Assembly: GCF_000753865.1 (NCBI RefSeq)
Contig: NZ_JQFW01000042.1
Span: 1 to 64,000 of the forward strand
Direction of reading: 5' to 3'
DNA length: 64,000 nucleotides
Source of the DNA: Alteromonas sp. LOR
Lineage (GTDB): Bacteria > Pseudomonadota > Gammaproteobacteria > Enterobacterales > Alteromonadaceae
The position numbers and the translations under genes are program-made. Below, piece by piece: positions 17,101 to 26,351 of the stretch. Numbering within the stretch: position 1 is the first letter of the stretch; every line of letters starts with the position of its first letter. The notes beneath the pieces are model-generated. The model ran no database searches. It saw only the letters and a program-made list of their open reading frames with translations, and was not told the origin of the DNA.

Positions 17101-18056
17101 CGAAGCTGACCTTTTAACAACGCCCATATAAGCAGCGGCCCGCCAAGGGTAGCGGTGATCATCGACACGGGCAGAGTGATTGCTCTTGTAAGCTCTGAGC
17201 ACAGTGCAACAAGCAGCAGCAGGGTTGCCCCGGCTAAAGCGCACAGTGGCAGAAGAAACTTATTATTGTGTCCAATCAGTAAACGAAGAATGTGTGGTAT
17301 TAACAGCCCAACAAAGGCAATAGAGCCCGCCATCGACACGGCGGCTCCAACGGCTATGGCGCAGGCGATTAAACTTCGCTCTGTGAGCTGATGCACATCT
17401 ACACCACTGCTTGTCGCCGCTACATCACCTGCATATAGCCTGTTGTAACTGCCTGCACTAGCGAACTGGTACCACAGAGCTGCAATAATTAGTGGGCCAC
17501 CCACAAGCAATATTGGCCAGCTGGTTTGATATAAACTGCCCATTAACCAGAAGGTAAGATTTCTAAGTGAATTGGCATCGCTAAATAAATAAAGCCAGGC
17601 AATAATTGCCCCGCTTAAGGTTGAAATAGCAATACCTGATAAGATAACCGCAGTAGAAGACCCAAGTAGTTTTCTGGCGAGTTTATAGATAGTGAAGGTG
17701 GTTGCCAGTGCCCCGATAAAACACCCTAATGGTAGTAGATAGTGAAGATATGCTTGGGCCCATTGTGGCGTTATGAGCAAAAGCAAAGCCGCCACAAGGC
17801 TAGCGCCACTTGTAATACCGACAATCCCTGGATCGGCTAGTGGATTTCTAAGTACGACCTGCAAGGTCGCTCCGCTCACCGATAACGCAGCTCCCACCAA
17901 GGTGGCAGTCAGCACAAGAGGCAGCTGCAGTTGATATAAAATATGCAGCTTAAGCGCGTTCGGTGAATCTGAAAACGCCACGACAGCGAGCACACTCGCT
18001 AACGCAACACCAAATAATGATGCAACTGCAATAACCGTTGCTTTAGGATTTATCAA
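17097..18056 (-). CDS. btuC: Vitamin B12 ABC transporter permease
   Basis: A 319-aa FecCD-family inner-membrane permease with about ten hydrophobic helices. VGAALSVSGATLQ followed by RNPLADPGIVGITSGAS is the highly conserved FecCD signature and most resembles BtuC. AFVGLLIPHILRLLIG is the coupling helix region that docks onto the ATPase. The start is TTG with AAGG about 11 nt upstream, giving a normal BtuC N-terminus. It lies 18 bp behind the phosphatase gene and overlaps btuD by 4 bp. No cobalamin riboswitch was recognised upstream. Confidence 0.88.
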   Translation of the reverse strand: MINPKATVIAVASLFGVALASVLAVVAFSDSPNALKLHILYQLQLPLVLTATLVGAALSVSGATLQVVLRNPLADPGIVGITSGASLVAALLLLITPQWAQAYLHYLLPLGCFIGALATTFTIYKLARKLLGSSTAVILSGIAISTLSGAIIAWLYLFSDANSLRNLTFWLMGSLYQTSWPILLVGGPLIIAALWYQFASAGSYNRLYAGDVAATSSGVDVHQLTERSLIACAIAVGAAVSMAGSIAFVGLLIPHILRLLIGHNNKFLLPLCALAGATLLLLVALCSELTRAITLPVSMITATLGGPLLIWALLKGQLR

Positions 18057-18074
18057 CGTGTGCTGGCCTTGTTA

Positions 18075-18557
18075 TTACACTGCGTTACTGGAGGCGTTTT
18101 TTATGTGTGTAATTAAGCCGTCAGAGGCCGACTCAATGAGGTCGAGCACTAACTCAAACCCTCGTTTGCCACCGTAATAGGGATCCGGCACTTCTTTTTC
18201 ATCTTCATCGCAAAAATCGAGAAACAGACTTACTTTCTCGTGATATTGAGCAGGACACATGCCGTGTAAGTTACCCAGGTTGCTCTCGTCCATCGCCAAT
18301 ATATAATCAAATTTTTCAAAGTCACTTTCGTGGACTCGACGACACTTCAACCCTTTAAAACTGTAACCTCGCTCTACACCCGCCGCCTGAGAACGCTTAT
18401 CCGGTGGGTTGCCGATATGATAGCCATGGGTGCCTGCAGAATCGATGAAGAGATCTAATCCCGCTTCTGCCGCTTTATGCTTAAAAACTGCTTCTGCTGT
18501 AGGAGAACGACAAATATTCCCTAAACAGACAAATAAAACCGATGTGGATTGCTTCAT
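18075..18557 (-). CDS. Low-molecular-weight protein tyrosine phosphatase
   Basis: A 160-aa cytoplasmic phosphatase. The P-loop C11-LGNIC-R17-S (CX5RS) is near the N-terminus and the general-acid Asp is in VPDPYYGG; both are diagnostic. Such enzymes dephosphorylate protein tyrosines (bacterial tyrosine kinases) or small phosphoesters. AAAGGAA precedes the ATG at ideal spacing. It is first in a probable unit with btuC and btuD, a context that gives no obvious functional link. It is divergent from pepE. Confidence 0.95.
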   Translation of the reverse strand: MKQSTSVLFVCLGNICRSPTAEAVFKHKAAEAGLDLFIDSAGTHGYHIGNPPDKRSQAAGVERGYSFKGLKCRRVHESDFEKFDYILAMDESNLGNLHGMCPAQYHEKVSLFLDFCDEDEKEVPDPYYGGKRGFELVLDLIESASDGLITHIKNASSNAV

Positions 18558-18713
18558 TTACGTTCCTTTAACCTACGTAAGACTATCGATACGAACACCA
18601 CAGCAACATAAAGTTCGCCGCACTAAACTTTAACGGCAATTTAGCGTACTCTTGCAGTAATTGACCTTACGTTAGCCAGCGTAAATTTATATCTATGATT
18701 TTGTGGAGTTTGT

Positions 18714-19436
18714 ATGACCGCACATGCACTAATGCTTAGTAGTTCTCGTCAAGGTGACGAGGCATACCTTGAACATGCAAGGCCTCATATTCTTGCACAC
18801 TTAGGAGATATTCGCGACCTCCTATTCGTTCCTTACGCTGCCGTCACCGGCACCTACGATGAATACGTTAATAAAGTCGCCGAGGCTCTGCCAGAGTGCA
18901 ATGTCACTGGATTACACACTGTAGAAGACCCAGTATCTGCCATTCATCATGCCAAAGAAAACGGCCAAAGCATTGTGGTTGGTGGAGGAAATACCTTTCA
19001 CCTACTCTCAACCTTGTATGCCGGTGCGTTAATGGTGCCCATCAAGCATGCCATCGCAGATGCAACTCCCTATATTGGCTGGAGTGCAGGCTCTAACATT
19101 TGCGGTCAATCAATTAGAACCACCAACGACATGCCTATTATTGAGCCGCCTAGCTTTGAAGCACTGAACATTGTCCCCTTCCAGTTAAATCCGCACTATA
19201 CCGACTATCAGCCAGAGGGCCATAACGGTGAAACCCGTGACCAACGGCTTTTCGAATTTACAGCACTGAACCCCACTACCCCCGTAGTAGCAATACGCGA
19301 AGGAACTGCGCTTACGCTGACAGACAGTAAGCTTGCGCTAGCGGGAGATAAAGAAGGTTATGTATTTTTGGGAAATGAAAAATCGCCCATTGCTCCTGGT
19401 GCTGATTTAACAGAGTTGCTCAATAGCGAGGGCTAA
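18714..19436 (+). CDS. pepE: Dipeptidase E (alpha-aspartyl dipeptidase)
   Basis: A 240-aa peptidase of family S51, which cleaves dipeptides with N-terminal aspartate in the cytoplasm. GWSAGSN holds the nucleophilic Ser (YIGWSAGSNICG), and GGGNTFHLL and LNPHYTDYQ are the other family signatures, including the histidine region. GGAG lies 8 nt upstream of the ATG. Its last 30 bp overlap the 3' end of bioD on the opposite strand, an unusually tight convergent arrangement that leaves no room for a separate terminator. Confidence 0.95.
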   Translation: MTAHALMLSSSRQGDEAYLEHARPHILAHLGDIRDLLFVPYAAVTGTYDEYVNKVAEALPECNVTGLHTVEDPVSAIHHAKENGQSIVVGGGNTFHLLSTLYAGALMVPIKHAIADATPYIGWSAGSNICGQSIRTTNDMPIIEPPSFEALNIVPFQLNPHYTDYQPEGHNGETRDQRLFEFTALNPTTPVVAIREGTALTLTDSKLALAGDKEGYVFLGNEKSPIAPGADLTELLNSEG

Positions 19437-20096
19437 TCTGTCGTCTCTTGGTTGTTGGCCGAAGGGGATTTCGGCTAACAACGGCTCTGGCAGCATTGCT
19501 TTTAACGACGCTAAATTATCGCTATAGCGGGTCATATTGCCAGTAATATCGTTGGCTACCCAGCCAGCGATATTAAGCCCGTCACCTCTAATTGCTTCAG
19601 CAGTAAGTAAAGCGTGATTTAAACACCCCAAGCGCATGCCAACCACTAAAATTACGTCCATACCAATGGATGCCACCACATCAGATAAGAACCGGGTTGG
19701 CTTGGTTTCATCGCCCACATTCAGCGGTAAACGCCAGCCACCTGCCCCCTCCATTAATAATAAATCTGGTTTATAAGTTTGCAGGCTTCCCAGCCCCTTT
19801 ATTATTTTTTCATCGCTTAATAACACGTCCGCCTCAACGGCCGCAATATGCGGAGCGATGGGCGGTGTAAGCGCAATGGGGTTTATTTCGCTAATAGGTA
19901 AATCAATGCTGTTAGATTTCTGGATAGAGGCGGCATCTTCGTTTACCCATTCACCATTAATAAGGTCGCATCCAGCGCTTATTGGCTTATAACCAATCGC
20001 CTTGTGCCCTAATTGTGACGCTGCTTCAAGAAGCTGGCATGTAACGTAGGTTTTGCCTACTTCGGTGTCTGTACCGGTGATGAAGTATTGTTTCAT
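19407..20096 (-). CDS. bioD: ATP-dependent dethiobiotin synthetase
   Basis: Converts 7,8-diaminopelargonate, CO2 and ATP to dethiobiotin, the penultimate step of biotin synthesis. The 229-aa protein has the modified P-loop GTDTEVGKTYVT at its N-terminus, EGAGGWRLPL (family motif EGAGGxxxP) and the later GWVAND. Its ATG overlaps the bioC stop in an ATGA, indicating translational coupling. It is the last gene of bioBFCD and overlaps pepE convergently by 30 bp. Confidence 0.97.
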   Translation of the reverse strand: MKQYFITGTDTEVGKTYVTCQLLEAASQLGHKAIGYKPISAGCDLINGEWVNEDAASIQKSNSIDLPISEINPIALTPPIAPHIAAVEADVLLSDEKIIKGLGSLQTYKPDLLLMEGAGGWRLPLNVGDETKPTRFLSDVVASIGMDVILVVGMRLGCLNHALLTAEAIRGDGLNIAGWVANDITGNMTRYSDNLASLKAMLPEPLLAEIPFGQQPRDDRLALAIEQLC

Positions 20097-21019
20097 GCAT
20101 TTTTTTCCAATCTAAAATGACACACGCGATAGGTAAGCGGAAGCCGCCCGGCTTCGCCATGAATATTGTGATAAGCCATACTTAATTTTTTAATATCCTG
20201 ACGACTAAGCACCTTTTGTTGCTTGCCTGTCTCTCCTGCCCCTACGCCTTTAACAGAGCGTAATAAAGACATAATGTCGCTGTGGCTATCCACATAGTTT
20301 CGTGTAATCACTCGCTTTACGGCCAGCCCTGCGCCGCGAAATGCGCAATTCCAACCATCGGCAGTGGGCAATGGAGTAATTGCCGTAGGAAGCTGAGCTA
20401 ATTTACGCGCGTGCGTTAGCTCTTCAAATGAACCCGATACCATAATGGCCAATTCTGCGATGGCATCACGTTTTAGTACCCGGTGCACTTCTTCAGCGAC
20501 GCTATGTAAGCAATTGGCCCACTGCAATGCCATAGATGAATAGACAACATCAATGCTGTTACTTGCTATAGGTAGCGCTTGAGCACTGCCCAGTTTAAAA
20601 GTTAGATTCGGATAGTTAGTACCCGCTAACGCTAGCATCCCTTGTGCAATATCAACACCAACGCCATGTAAGCCACGTGCGTTGAGAGATTGGGTGTGTA
20701 CACCCGTCCCACATCCAATATCTAGGGCATTGCCTACAAGTTGGGCAGGTAAGTTTTCTAACCCTTGCTGCGCAATGGTGTGTTGAATAGCCGCGAGCTT
20801 ATCGTAACGTGGGGCTGCCTTGGAAAAGCGCTCTGCGACTGCTTTTTCGGTTATTTTTGGGCTTATGCCTGCGTTTATGTCTGCGCTTATGTCTGAGCTT
20901 ATATTTGGACTTTTACCAGCGTTCTGTAGTGGGCTTGGCCTATCCAAGCCTTTCTCCTGAGCCACTGCGCCGGCCTCCTTAGCCAATGCGTTCGCTGCTT
21001 GAGCGCAAAACTCATTCAC
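20093..21019 (-). CDS. bioC: Malonyl-ACP O-methyltransferase BioC with N-terminal extension
   Basis: Methylates malonyl-ACP with SAM so that the pimeloyl chain can be built by fatty-acid synthesis. The methyltransferase core (ALDIGCGTGVHTQSL, GVDIAQGML, VVYSSMALQWAN) is intact. At 308 aa the protein is some 50 residues longer than typical BioC: about 58 residues precede the usual start (AERFSKAAPRYDKLA). Part of this extension is quasi-repetitive (SSDISADINAGISPK), encoded by degenerate 12-bp direct repeats near 20868-20913. The GTG start overlaps the bioF stop in a GTGA, which supports the long form. A bioH esterase is not in the window. Confidence 0.93.
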   Translation of the reverse strand: MNEFCAQAANALAKEAGAVAQEKGLDRPSPLQNAGKSPNISSDISADINAGISPKITEKAVAERFSKAAPRYDKLAAIQHTIAQQGLENLPAQLVGNALDIGCGTGVHTQSLNARGLHGVGVDIAQGMLALAGTNYPNLTFKLGSAQALPIASNSIDVVYSSMALQWANCLHSVAEEVHRVLKRDAIAELAIMVSGSFEELTHARKLAQLPTAITPLPTADGWNCAFRGAGLAVKRVITRNYVDSHSDIMSLLRSVKGVGAGETGKQQKVLSRQDIKKLSMAYHNIHGEAGRLPLTYRVCHFRLEKNA

Positions 21020-22263
21020 GATATGGCCCCATTCGCCAAAGCGAGCGCGTCGACTAACATATCGATGTCTTGTTCGGTATGAGTGGCGGTTAGAGTAATA
21101 CGCAGTCTATCTTCATTTTTCGGCACCGTGGGTTGGCGAATAGCGCTAACCCACATCCCTCGCTCTTTTAACGCATCACTCAAGGCTACAGCTCGCTTAG
21201 GGCAACCCACAATAACAGGCTGAATTGCGCTTTTAGAGCCTACCAAAGAGAGGTCGCCAACGGCCGCTGCGTTTTGGGCAACGCAGTCTTCTCCAAACTC
21301 TTGGGCAAACCGCACTCTGAAATATTCAATATTTGCCCCAAGCTGGTCTCGGCGAGAGGTGTCAGTGCCAATATGAGTGAGCGAATACAAGGTGGCAACT
21401 GCTTGCGCAGGCGGCATGGCCGTTGAATAAACATAATGTTTTGAGAAATTAACTAAATAATCAATCAGTGTTTGGCTACCCGCAATAAATGCCCCGCCTG
21501 TTCCAATGGCTTTGCCAAAGGTTCCCATTACAATAGGTACTTGGCTTTGACTTAGCTGTAGTTCCTCAACTGTACCAAACCCGTTGTCTCCATAAACGCC
21601 CATGCCATGGGCGTCATCGAGCATAAACCAAGCGCGGTGTTGCTCAGCTAATGCAGCTATCTCTTTTACAGGCGCTCGGTCGCCATCCATACTAAACACA
21701 CCCTCGCTGGCGATCAGCGCATCAGTGTGTAACGACTCACGGGCAGACAGCAAAGATGCTAAGTGTTCCACATTATTATGTCGAAACCGGCGAAGCGAGA
21801 CCGTCTTTTTAAGCGACATAGCCCCTTCAAGAAAGGAAGCATGCATGAGTTTATCGGCAAAAATAGCCGACGATTGCGCTGCCGACGCGTTTGGGGAGCC
21901 TTGGCCAAAAAGCGCTGTACACACGGCTTGGTTCGCGGCAAAGCCAGAGCTAAATAACAATGCCGCTTCACGATTTAGCCCGTCAGCAAGGGTGGCCTCT
22001 AGCGCGAGGTGAGCCTGTGTATGACCCGTAACAAGCGGTGATGCACCGCTCCCGCCACCAAATTGGGCAAGCCCTTCTACCCAGCTTTGCAGCACCCCTT
22101 CATGCTGGCGCATACCAAGGTAATCGTTGCTGGAAAAGTTGAGATAGTGGTCACCGTTAATACATATAACGTTGTCTTTTTCGTACTGCTGACACACGCG
22201 TTGACGTAGCAAGCCCGCCTGGGCCCGCTGAGTGAGTGCATCTTCTAACCAAGAAAAGGACAT
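21016..22263 (-). CDS. bioF: 8-amino-7-oxononanoate synthase
   Basis: A PLP-dependent alpha-oxoamine synthase that condenses pimeloyl-ACP with alanine. It is 415 aa with FSSNDYLG near the N-terminus, ASEGVFSMDGD, the DDAHGMG pyridine-binding segment and the PLP lysine in GTFGKAIGTGGAF. The start ATG overlaps the bioB stop (TGATG), and the stop overlaps the bioC start, so all four genes of the operon are coupled. The length is slightly above the usual ~385 aa because of small insertions such as GQGSPNASAAQSS. Confidence 0.97.
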   Translation of the reverse strand: MSFSWLEDALTQRAQAGLLRQRVCQQYEKDNVICINGDHYLNFSSNDYLGMRQHEGVLQSWVEGLAQFGGGSGASPLVTGHTQAHLALEATLADGLNREAALLFSSGFAANQAVCTALFGQGSPNASAAQSSAIFADKLMHASFLEGAMSLKKTVSLRRFRHNNVEHLASLLSARESLHTDALIASEGVFSMDGDRAPVKEIAALAEQHRAWFMLDDAHGMGVYGDNGFGTVEELQLSQSQVPIVMGTFGKAIGTGGAFIAGSQTLIDYLVNFSKHYVYSTAMPPAQAVATLYSLTHIGTDTSRRDQLGANIEYFRVRFAQEFGEDCVAQNAAAVGDLSLVGSKSAIQPVIVGCPKRAVALSDALKERGMWVSAIRQPTVPKNEDRLRITLTATHTEQDIDMLVDALALANGAIS

Positions 22264-23393
22264 CAGGCCTCTGCTGTATTCGATTCGTTTTTCAAAGAGG
22301 CTTTAGCAGCTTTTGGCTTACTAGCATCGTAAAAAAGTGCGTCAGCATCACCCTCAGCTTGCTGTGCAATTTCTTCTTCCAGCACTTGTTGATGGGCTTC
22401 GTCAGAAAAGTCGCGGGTTCTTTCCGTGTTGATGCCCAGCTTTTTAAACAGCATAACGTCTTCGTGTGTATCCGGGTTAGACGTAGTCAACAGCTTACAA
22501 CCATAAAATATAGAGTTAGCCCCTGCCATAAAGCACATGGCTTGCATCTGTTCGTTCATTGCCTCTCGACCTGCCGATAAACGAACGTGAGACTTAGGCA
22601 TCATAATTCGCGCCACAGCGATAGTGCGAATAAACTCGAAGTAGTCTAAATCTTCAACGCTGTCTAAAGGTGTCCCTTTTACTTTAACCAACATATTAAT
22701 CGGAACACTTTGCGGCTGCTCAGGCAGGTTGGCTAGCTGCACAAGCATACTTGCTCTGTCTGCTGCTGTTTCTCCCATACCAACAATGCCGCCAGAACAT
22801 ACGTTCATGCCTGCTTCTCTGACATTTTCTAGGGTATTCAGGCGGTCTTCATAGGTGCGTGTAGTAATAATATCGCCGTAATACTCTGGCGAGGTATCAA
22901 GGTTGTGATTGTAATAGTCTAACCCTGCTTGTTTGAGTGCAACCGCTTGGTCTCGGGTAAGCATGCCAAGGGTCATGCAGGTTTCAAGACCCAGCTTTTT
23001 CACCTCTTCAATCATGCTTACAATATAAGGCATGTCGCGGTCGCGAGGGTTGCGCCATGCGGCTCCCATGCAAAAACGTGTAGAGCCCACTTGCTTTGCT
23101 TCTTTAGCGCGCTCTATCACTTTTTCGATTTCTAAAAGACGTTCTTTTTCAAGACCAGTGTCGTAGCGCGCGCTCTGCGGACAATATTTACAATCTTCCG
23201 GGCATGCACCGGTTTTAATCGACAATAGCGTGCTCACCTGAACTTCATTGGGATTAAAATGCTGTCTATGCACGACCTGTGCTTGAAAGAGTAAATCGTT
23301 AAATGGCATTTCAAACAAAGCGGTTACTTCGTCTTTCGACCAATCGTTACGAATTGTTGTCGTTTGCGCATTTTGCGCTGAAGCCAGTGTCAT
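22263..23393 (-). CDS. bioB: Biotin synthase
   Basis: A radical-SAM enzyme that inserts sulfur into dethiobiotin. It is 376 aa. The [4Fe-4S] motif is in [18 protein letters not shown] (CX3CX2C), preceded by STLLSIKTG, and the [2Fe-2S] ligands lie in the downstream barrel ([27 protein letters not shown]). The alanine/lysine-rich C-terminus ([16 protein letters not shown]) is an uninformative tail. It is the first gene of bioBFCD, transcribed from a promoter with TTGACA and TAGACT in the bioA-bioB spacer. The ATG is the natural start. Confidence 0.98.
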   Translation of the reverse strand: MTLASAQNAQTTTIRNDWSKDEVTALFEMPFNDLLFQAQVVHRQHFNPNEVQVSTLLSIKTGACPEDCKYCPQSARYDTGLEKERLLEIEKVIERAKEAKQVGSTRFCMGAAWRNPRDRDMPYIVSMIEEVKKLGLETCMTLGMLTRDQAVALKQAGLDYYNHNLDTSPEYYGDIITTRTYEDRLNTLENVREAGMNVCSGGIVGMGETAADRASMLVQLANLPEQPQSVPINMLVKVKGTPLDSVEDLDYFEFIRTIAVARIMMPKSHVRLSAGREAMNEQMQAMCFMAGANSIFYGCKLLTTSNPDTHEDVMLFKKLGINTERTRDFSDEAHQQVLEEEIAQQAEGDADALFYDASKPKAAKASLKNESNTAEA

Positions 23394-23426
23394 GGACTGT
23401 CCTTTACTAATTAAGAATGCTGGCTT

Positions 23427-23480
23427 AGTCTATGCGTCATTACAAAGTTGTCAACTCTGACCATTCCAAAATATTTACTA
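23427..23480. promoter_or_regulatory. Divergent bioB/bioA promoters with a candidate BirA operator
   Basis: Minus strand: TTGACA (23449-23454), a 16-bp spacer and TAGACT (23427-23432) form the likely bioB promoter. Plus strand: TTGTCA (23448-23453), an 18-bp spacer and TATTTA (23472-23477) could drive bioA, so the two -35 elements overlap. TTGTCAACT (23448-23456), N15, TATTTACTA (23472-23480) matches the BirA operator TTGTAAACC-N15/16-GGTTTACAA at 7/9 and 6/9 positions with the expected spacing. The layout resembles the E. coli bio control region. The operator call is tentative because neither half-site is perfect. Confidence 0.5.
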
Positions 23481-23491
23481 ACGGTTAAATT

Positions 23492-24757
23492 TTGAACAAT
23501 ATAGAATTTGATAAACAGCATATTTGGCATCCTTATACGTCTGCCGTTAATCCACTGCCCTGCTACGAAGTCACTGGGGCTAATGGCGCTGAACTAACGC
23601 TCTCTACTGGTGAAGTTCTTGTCGACGGTATGTCGAGCTGGTGGGCCGCAATACACGGCTACAATCATCCTGTGTTAAATAAAGCGGCTCACGATCAGGT
23701 AGATGCTTTTTCCCATGTCATGTTTGGTGGCATTACCCACCAGCCAGCAGTGGATGTATGTAGAACCCTGCTAAAAATGGTTCCAGCAGGGTTAGAACGG
23801 GTTTTTCTCGCCGATTCAGGTTCGGTATCTGTTGAGGTGGCAATTAAAATGGCCATTCAGTATTGGGCCTGCCAAGGGCGACCCGAAAAGTCGCGAATTG
23901 TTGCCCCCCGTAATGGCTACCATGGTGATACGTTTGCAGCCATGAGTGTGTGCGATCCGGTTAACGGCATGCATAGCTTGTTTGAAAGCGTGTTGAGCAA
24001 GCAATTTTTCGCGCCCGCCCCTCAGACTCGTTACGGTCAAACCTTTAGCGAAGACGACATTCTTGTTTTAGAAGAATTGTTCGAAAAGAATCACCACCAA
24101 ATGGCAGCGCTGATATTAGAGCCTATTGTTCAGGGAGCTGGCGGTATGCGTATGTACCATCCTGAATATTTGAAGCGCTGTCGCCAGTTGTGCGATACCT
24201 ATGATGTACTCCTTATTTGCGATGAGATTGCAACTGGTTTTGGACGCACAGGGAAGCTCTTCGCCTGTGAGCACGCGGGTATTACGCCAGACATTATGTG
24301 CTTAGGCAAAGCCTTAACCGGTGGCTATTTAACCATGGCGGCAACGATATGCACTGAAGATGTGGCATTGGGAGTTTGCCAAGGTTCGCCGGGAGTGTTC
24401 ATGCACGGGCCTACCTACATGGGCAATCCGCTTGCCTGTGCTGTAGCGAATGCAAGCCTATCTATTATTAATGAAAACCATTGGCAGCAGCAGATACCGG
24501 CTATTGAGAAACAATTACAGAGCGAATTAGCAAAATGTGCAGACTTACCAAGTGTAGCGGACGTGCGCGTGCTGGGCGCTATTGGCGTAGTTGAGGCAGT
24601 GCAGCCCGTTAACGTGGCAGAAATACAGCGTCATTTTGTGAAACACGGTGTATGGATAAGACCCTTCGGTAAATTGGTATACATTATGCCTCCATACATA
24701 ATAAGTTCAGAGCAGCTAAGTAGATTGACTCACGCTATCTATGACTTCTTTAAATAG
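23492..24757 (+). CDS. bioA: Adenosylmethionine--8-amino-7-oxononanoate transaminase
   Basis: A class III PLP aminotransferase that uses SAM as amino donor to make 7,8-diaminopelargonate. At 421 aa it carries the BioA hallmarks HIWHPYTS near the N-terminus, [47 protein letters not shown] and the PLP lysine in [10 protein letters not shown]. The start codon is TTG, and no in-frame ATG precedes the conserved opening, so the start is secure. It is divergent from bioBFCD with a 98-bp spacer; the candidate promoter would leave only a very short 5' leader. It is followed by 281 bp without a gene. Confidence 0.97.
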   Translation: MNNIEFDKQHIWHPYTSAVNPLPCYEVTGANGAELTLSTGEVLVDGMSSWWAAIHGYNHPVLNKAAHDQVDAFSHVMFGGITHQPAVDVCRTLLKMVPAGLERVFLADSGSVSVEVAIKMAIQYWACQGRPEKSRIVAPRNGYHGDTFAAMSVCDPVNGMHSLFESVLSKQFFAPAPQTRYGQTFSEDDILVLEELFEKNHHQMAALILEPIVQGAGGMRMYHPEYLKRCRQLCDTYDVLLICDEIATGFGRTGKLFACEHAGITPDIMCLGKALTGGYLTMAATICTEDVALGVCQGSPGVFMHGPTYMGNPLACAVANASLSIINENHWQQQIPAIEKQLQSELAKCADLPSVADVRVLGAIGVVEAVQPVNVAEIQRHFVKHGVWIRPFGKLVYIMPPYIISSEQLSRLTHAIYDFFK

Positions 24758-25038
24758 CGACACCTTTTAAGGCAAAGTGTAACTAAGGTGAAGTAGTAAC
24801 TAATGTGAAGGCTACAAAGATTTAGTGCTTCCAAAATGTGGAAGTTCAACTACCACGCACTACGATAAAGACATGCGCTAAGTTTTACGCACAGCGAGTC
24901 AGTAGTGTAGTGAGTAAGTAGCGCACCTGCTGCGGTAGTAGGAGTCTTTAGCGTTAATGCATGCTTTGTTAAATACATATTTGCTGGTTTGGATGCCAAG
25001 CAAATCGCTTATATTTGTATTAAATTTGAGGTTAACTA

Positions 25039-25560
25039 ATGATCACGCGCGTTTTAGATAAAGTTGTTTTTGCTGTTTTATTTATTATTACGCTACAAGT
25101 GCCCATTCTTGCCGACCATTACAGGCAGTACCTCAATGGCTATTACGATGCTATACGAGATGAAGTCACCTTGTCTTCTGAGTTAGCAAAGCAGCATGGC
25201 TTTTCATCGGTTGAAGCCATGCTCGACAGCCTCCAACAAAATGATGAGGCCCTAGTAAGAGATAACGCCTCGCAAAAAGCTCAGCGCTTTTCAATGATTG
25301 AGTCTTTAGAGCAAGGCATGCGCACCCTTGAGTATGGTCACTACTTTGAAAAGTTGACCTATATGGCCAGCCCAGAACAGTTTTCGACGTTAAAAAAAGT
25401 AGTCGATAACTTTCGCCCTTCTATTCCCTTAACGCCGGCTTCGGTCATTTTTAGTTTAGTAACGGCTATCTTGCTTAACCTGCTTATTTGGACCCCTCAT
25501 TTTTGCTATTGCCAAGCCAAAAAGCTAAAGAGCACTTCAAAACCCTTCTCTTACAAGTAG
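25039..25560 (+). CDS. DUF2937 family membrane protein
   Basis: A 173-aa protein with an N-terminal hydrophobic segment (FAVLFIITLQVPILADHYRQYL), a helical middle region (residues about 35-120) and a C-terminal transmembrane helix (VIFSLVTAILLNLLIW). The pattern LQVP..ADHYRQ.L.GYYD matches the uncharacterised DUF2937 family. The function is unknown; the topology suggests a periplasmic loop anchored at both ends. It is isolated, with its own upstream region. Assignment is from remembered family features. Confidence 0.8.
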   Translation: MITRVLDKVVFAVLFIITLQVPILADHYRQYLNGYYDAIRDEVTLSSELAKQHGFSSVEAMLDSLQQNDEALVRDNASQKAQRFSMIESLEQGMRTLEYGHYFEKLTYMASPEQFSTLKKVVDNFRPSIPLTPASVIFSLVTAILLNLLIWTPHFCYCQAKKLKSTSKPFSYK

Positions 25561-25824
25561 CTTACTTGTGTTTATTATCCATTAACGATGTTGCTTTGCA
25601 ACTAACGCGCATTTACACGTTGTAATTGCAAATTGGCATTGATGATGCAACGTCTTAGAGAGTAATAACGCATTTATTAATACAGATTATTAGATGAAGG
25701 TTAACGGATGAGTACGTGTATCAGCACCAACCGTGCTCTTGATACACATGCTTTTGAAGAACTTATTCTTCATAAAAAAGGGGCAATACCTCATTCGTGT
25801 TTGATAGCTTAAGGAGAAACAATT

Positions 25825-26106
25825 ATGCCAACTGACGCACAAGTATTGATCGGAAAAGTGTTGCAAATTAAAGACAAGTTGTACGCTAAACGTCACTCTA
25901 TCCCCACCGATTTGCAAAAAGAGTGGAACACACTTGATAGAAAAACAGCATGTTTTGAAAGCGAGGCTTTATTTCACACGGCGGTGAAAGGTAAGCAAAT
26001 GAACAAGAAGATAAACTACTCAGGTTCGGTGGAAGAACTTTCTCAGCTTGTTTCACGTCTTAAAACGTTAAACAAAAAGGTCAATATTACTCACGTTCAT
26101 CACTAA
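25825..26106 (+). CDS. Hypothetical small soluble protein
   Basis: A 93-aa product that I do not recognise. It has no signal peptide or membrane segment, and is basic and helical (VLQIKDKLYAKRHSIPTDLQKEWNTLD, then VEELSQLVSRLKTLNKKVNI) with a His-rich tail (THVHH). A strong ribosome binding site (AAGGAG) lies about 8 nt before the ATG, which supports expression. Neighbours on both sides are unrelated single genes, so context gives no hint. Confidence 0.72.
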   Translation: MPTDAQVLIGKVLQIKDKLYAKRHSIPTDLQKEWNTLDRKTACFESEALFHTAVKGKQMNKKINYSGSVEELSQLVSRLKTLNKKVNITHVHH

Positions 26107-26351
26107 TTGACTTTAACTGCTGGTAAATTTTGGTGCATACATGCACACACTATGGTTCTTACTGTTTATAAACATTGAGCTCCGATTAAGCGGAAGTTAC
26201 AGGAGTGCACAACTGAAGTGCTTAATTTAAAAGCGCTTAGATTGAAGAACGCTTATACTTTAGATACGTTCTGGCTTGGTCATATTGCAATGCAGGCTCA
26301 GTTTCTACACAATGCTAGCGTGTCAGAAGAGAATGTTGTAGTGAACCAGTT

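Noticed and set aside
16330-18056. Cobalamin riboswitch for btuCD
   Set aside because: The genes are downstream of the phosphatase gene with an 18-bp gap, and no B12-box-like sequence was seen upstream of that unit.
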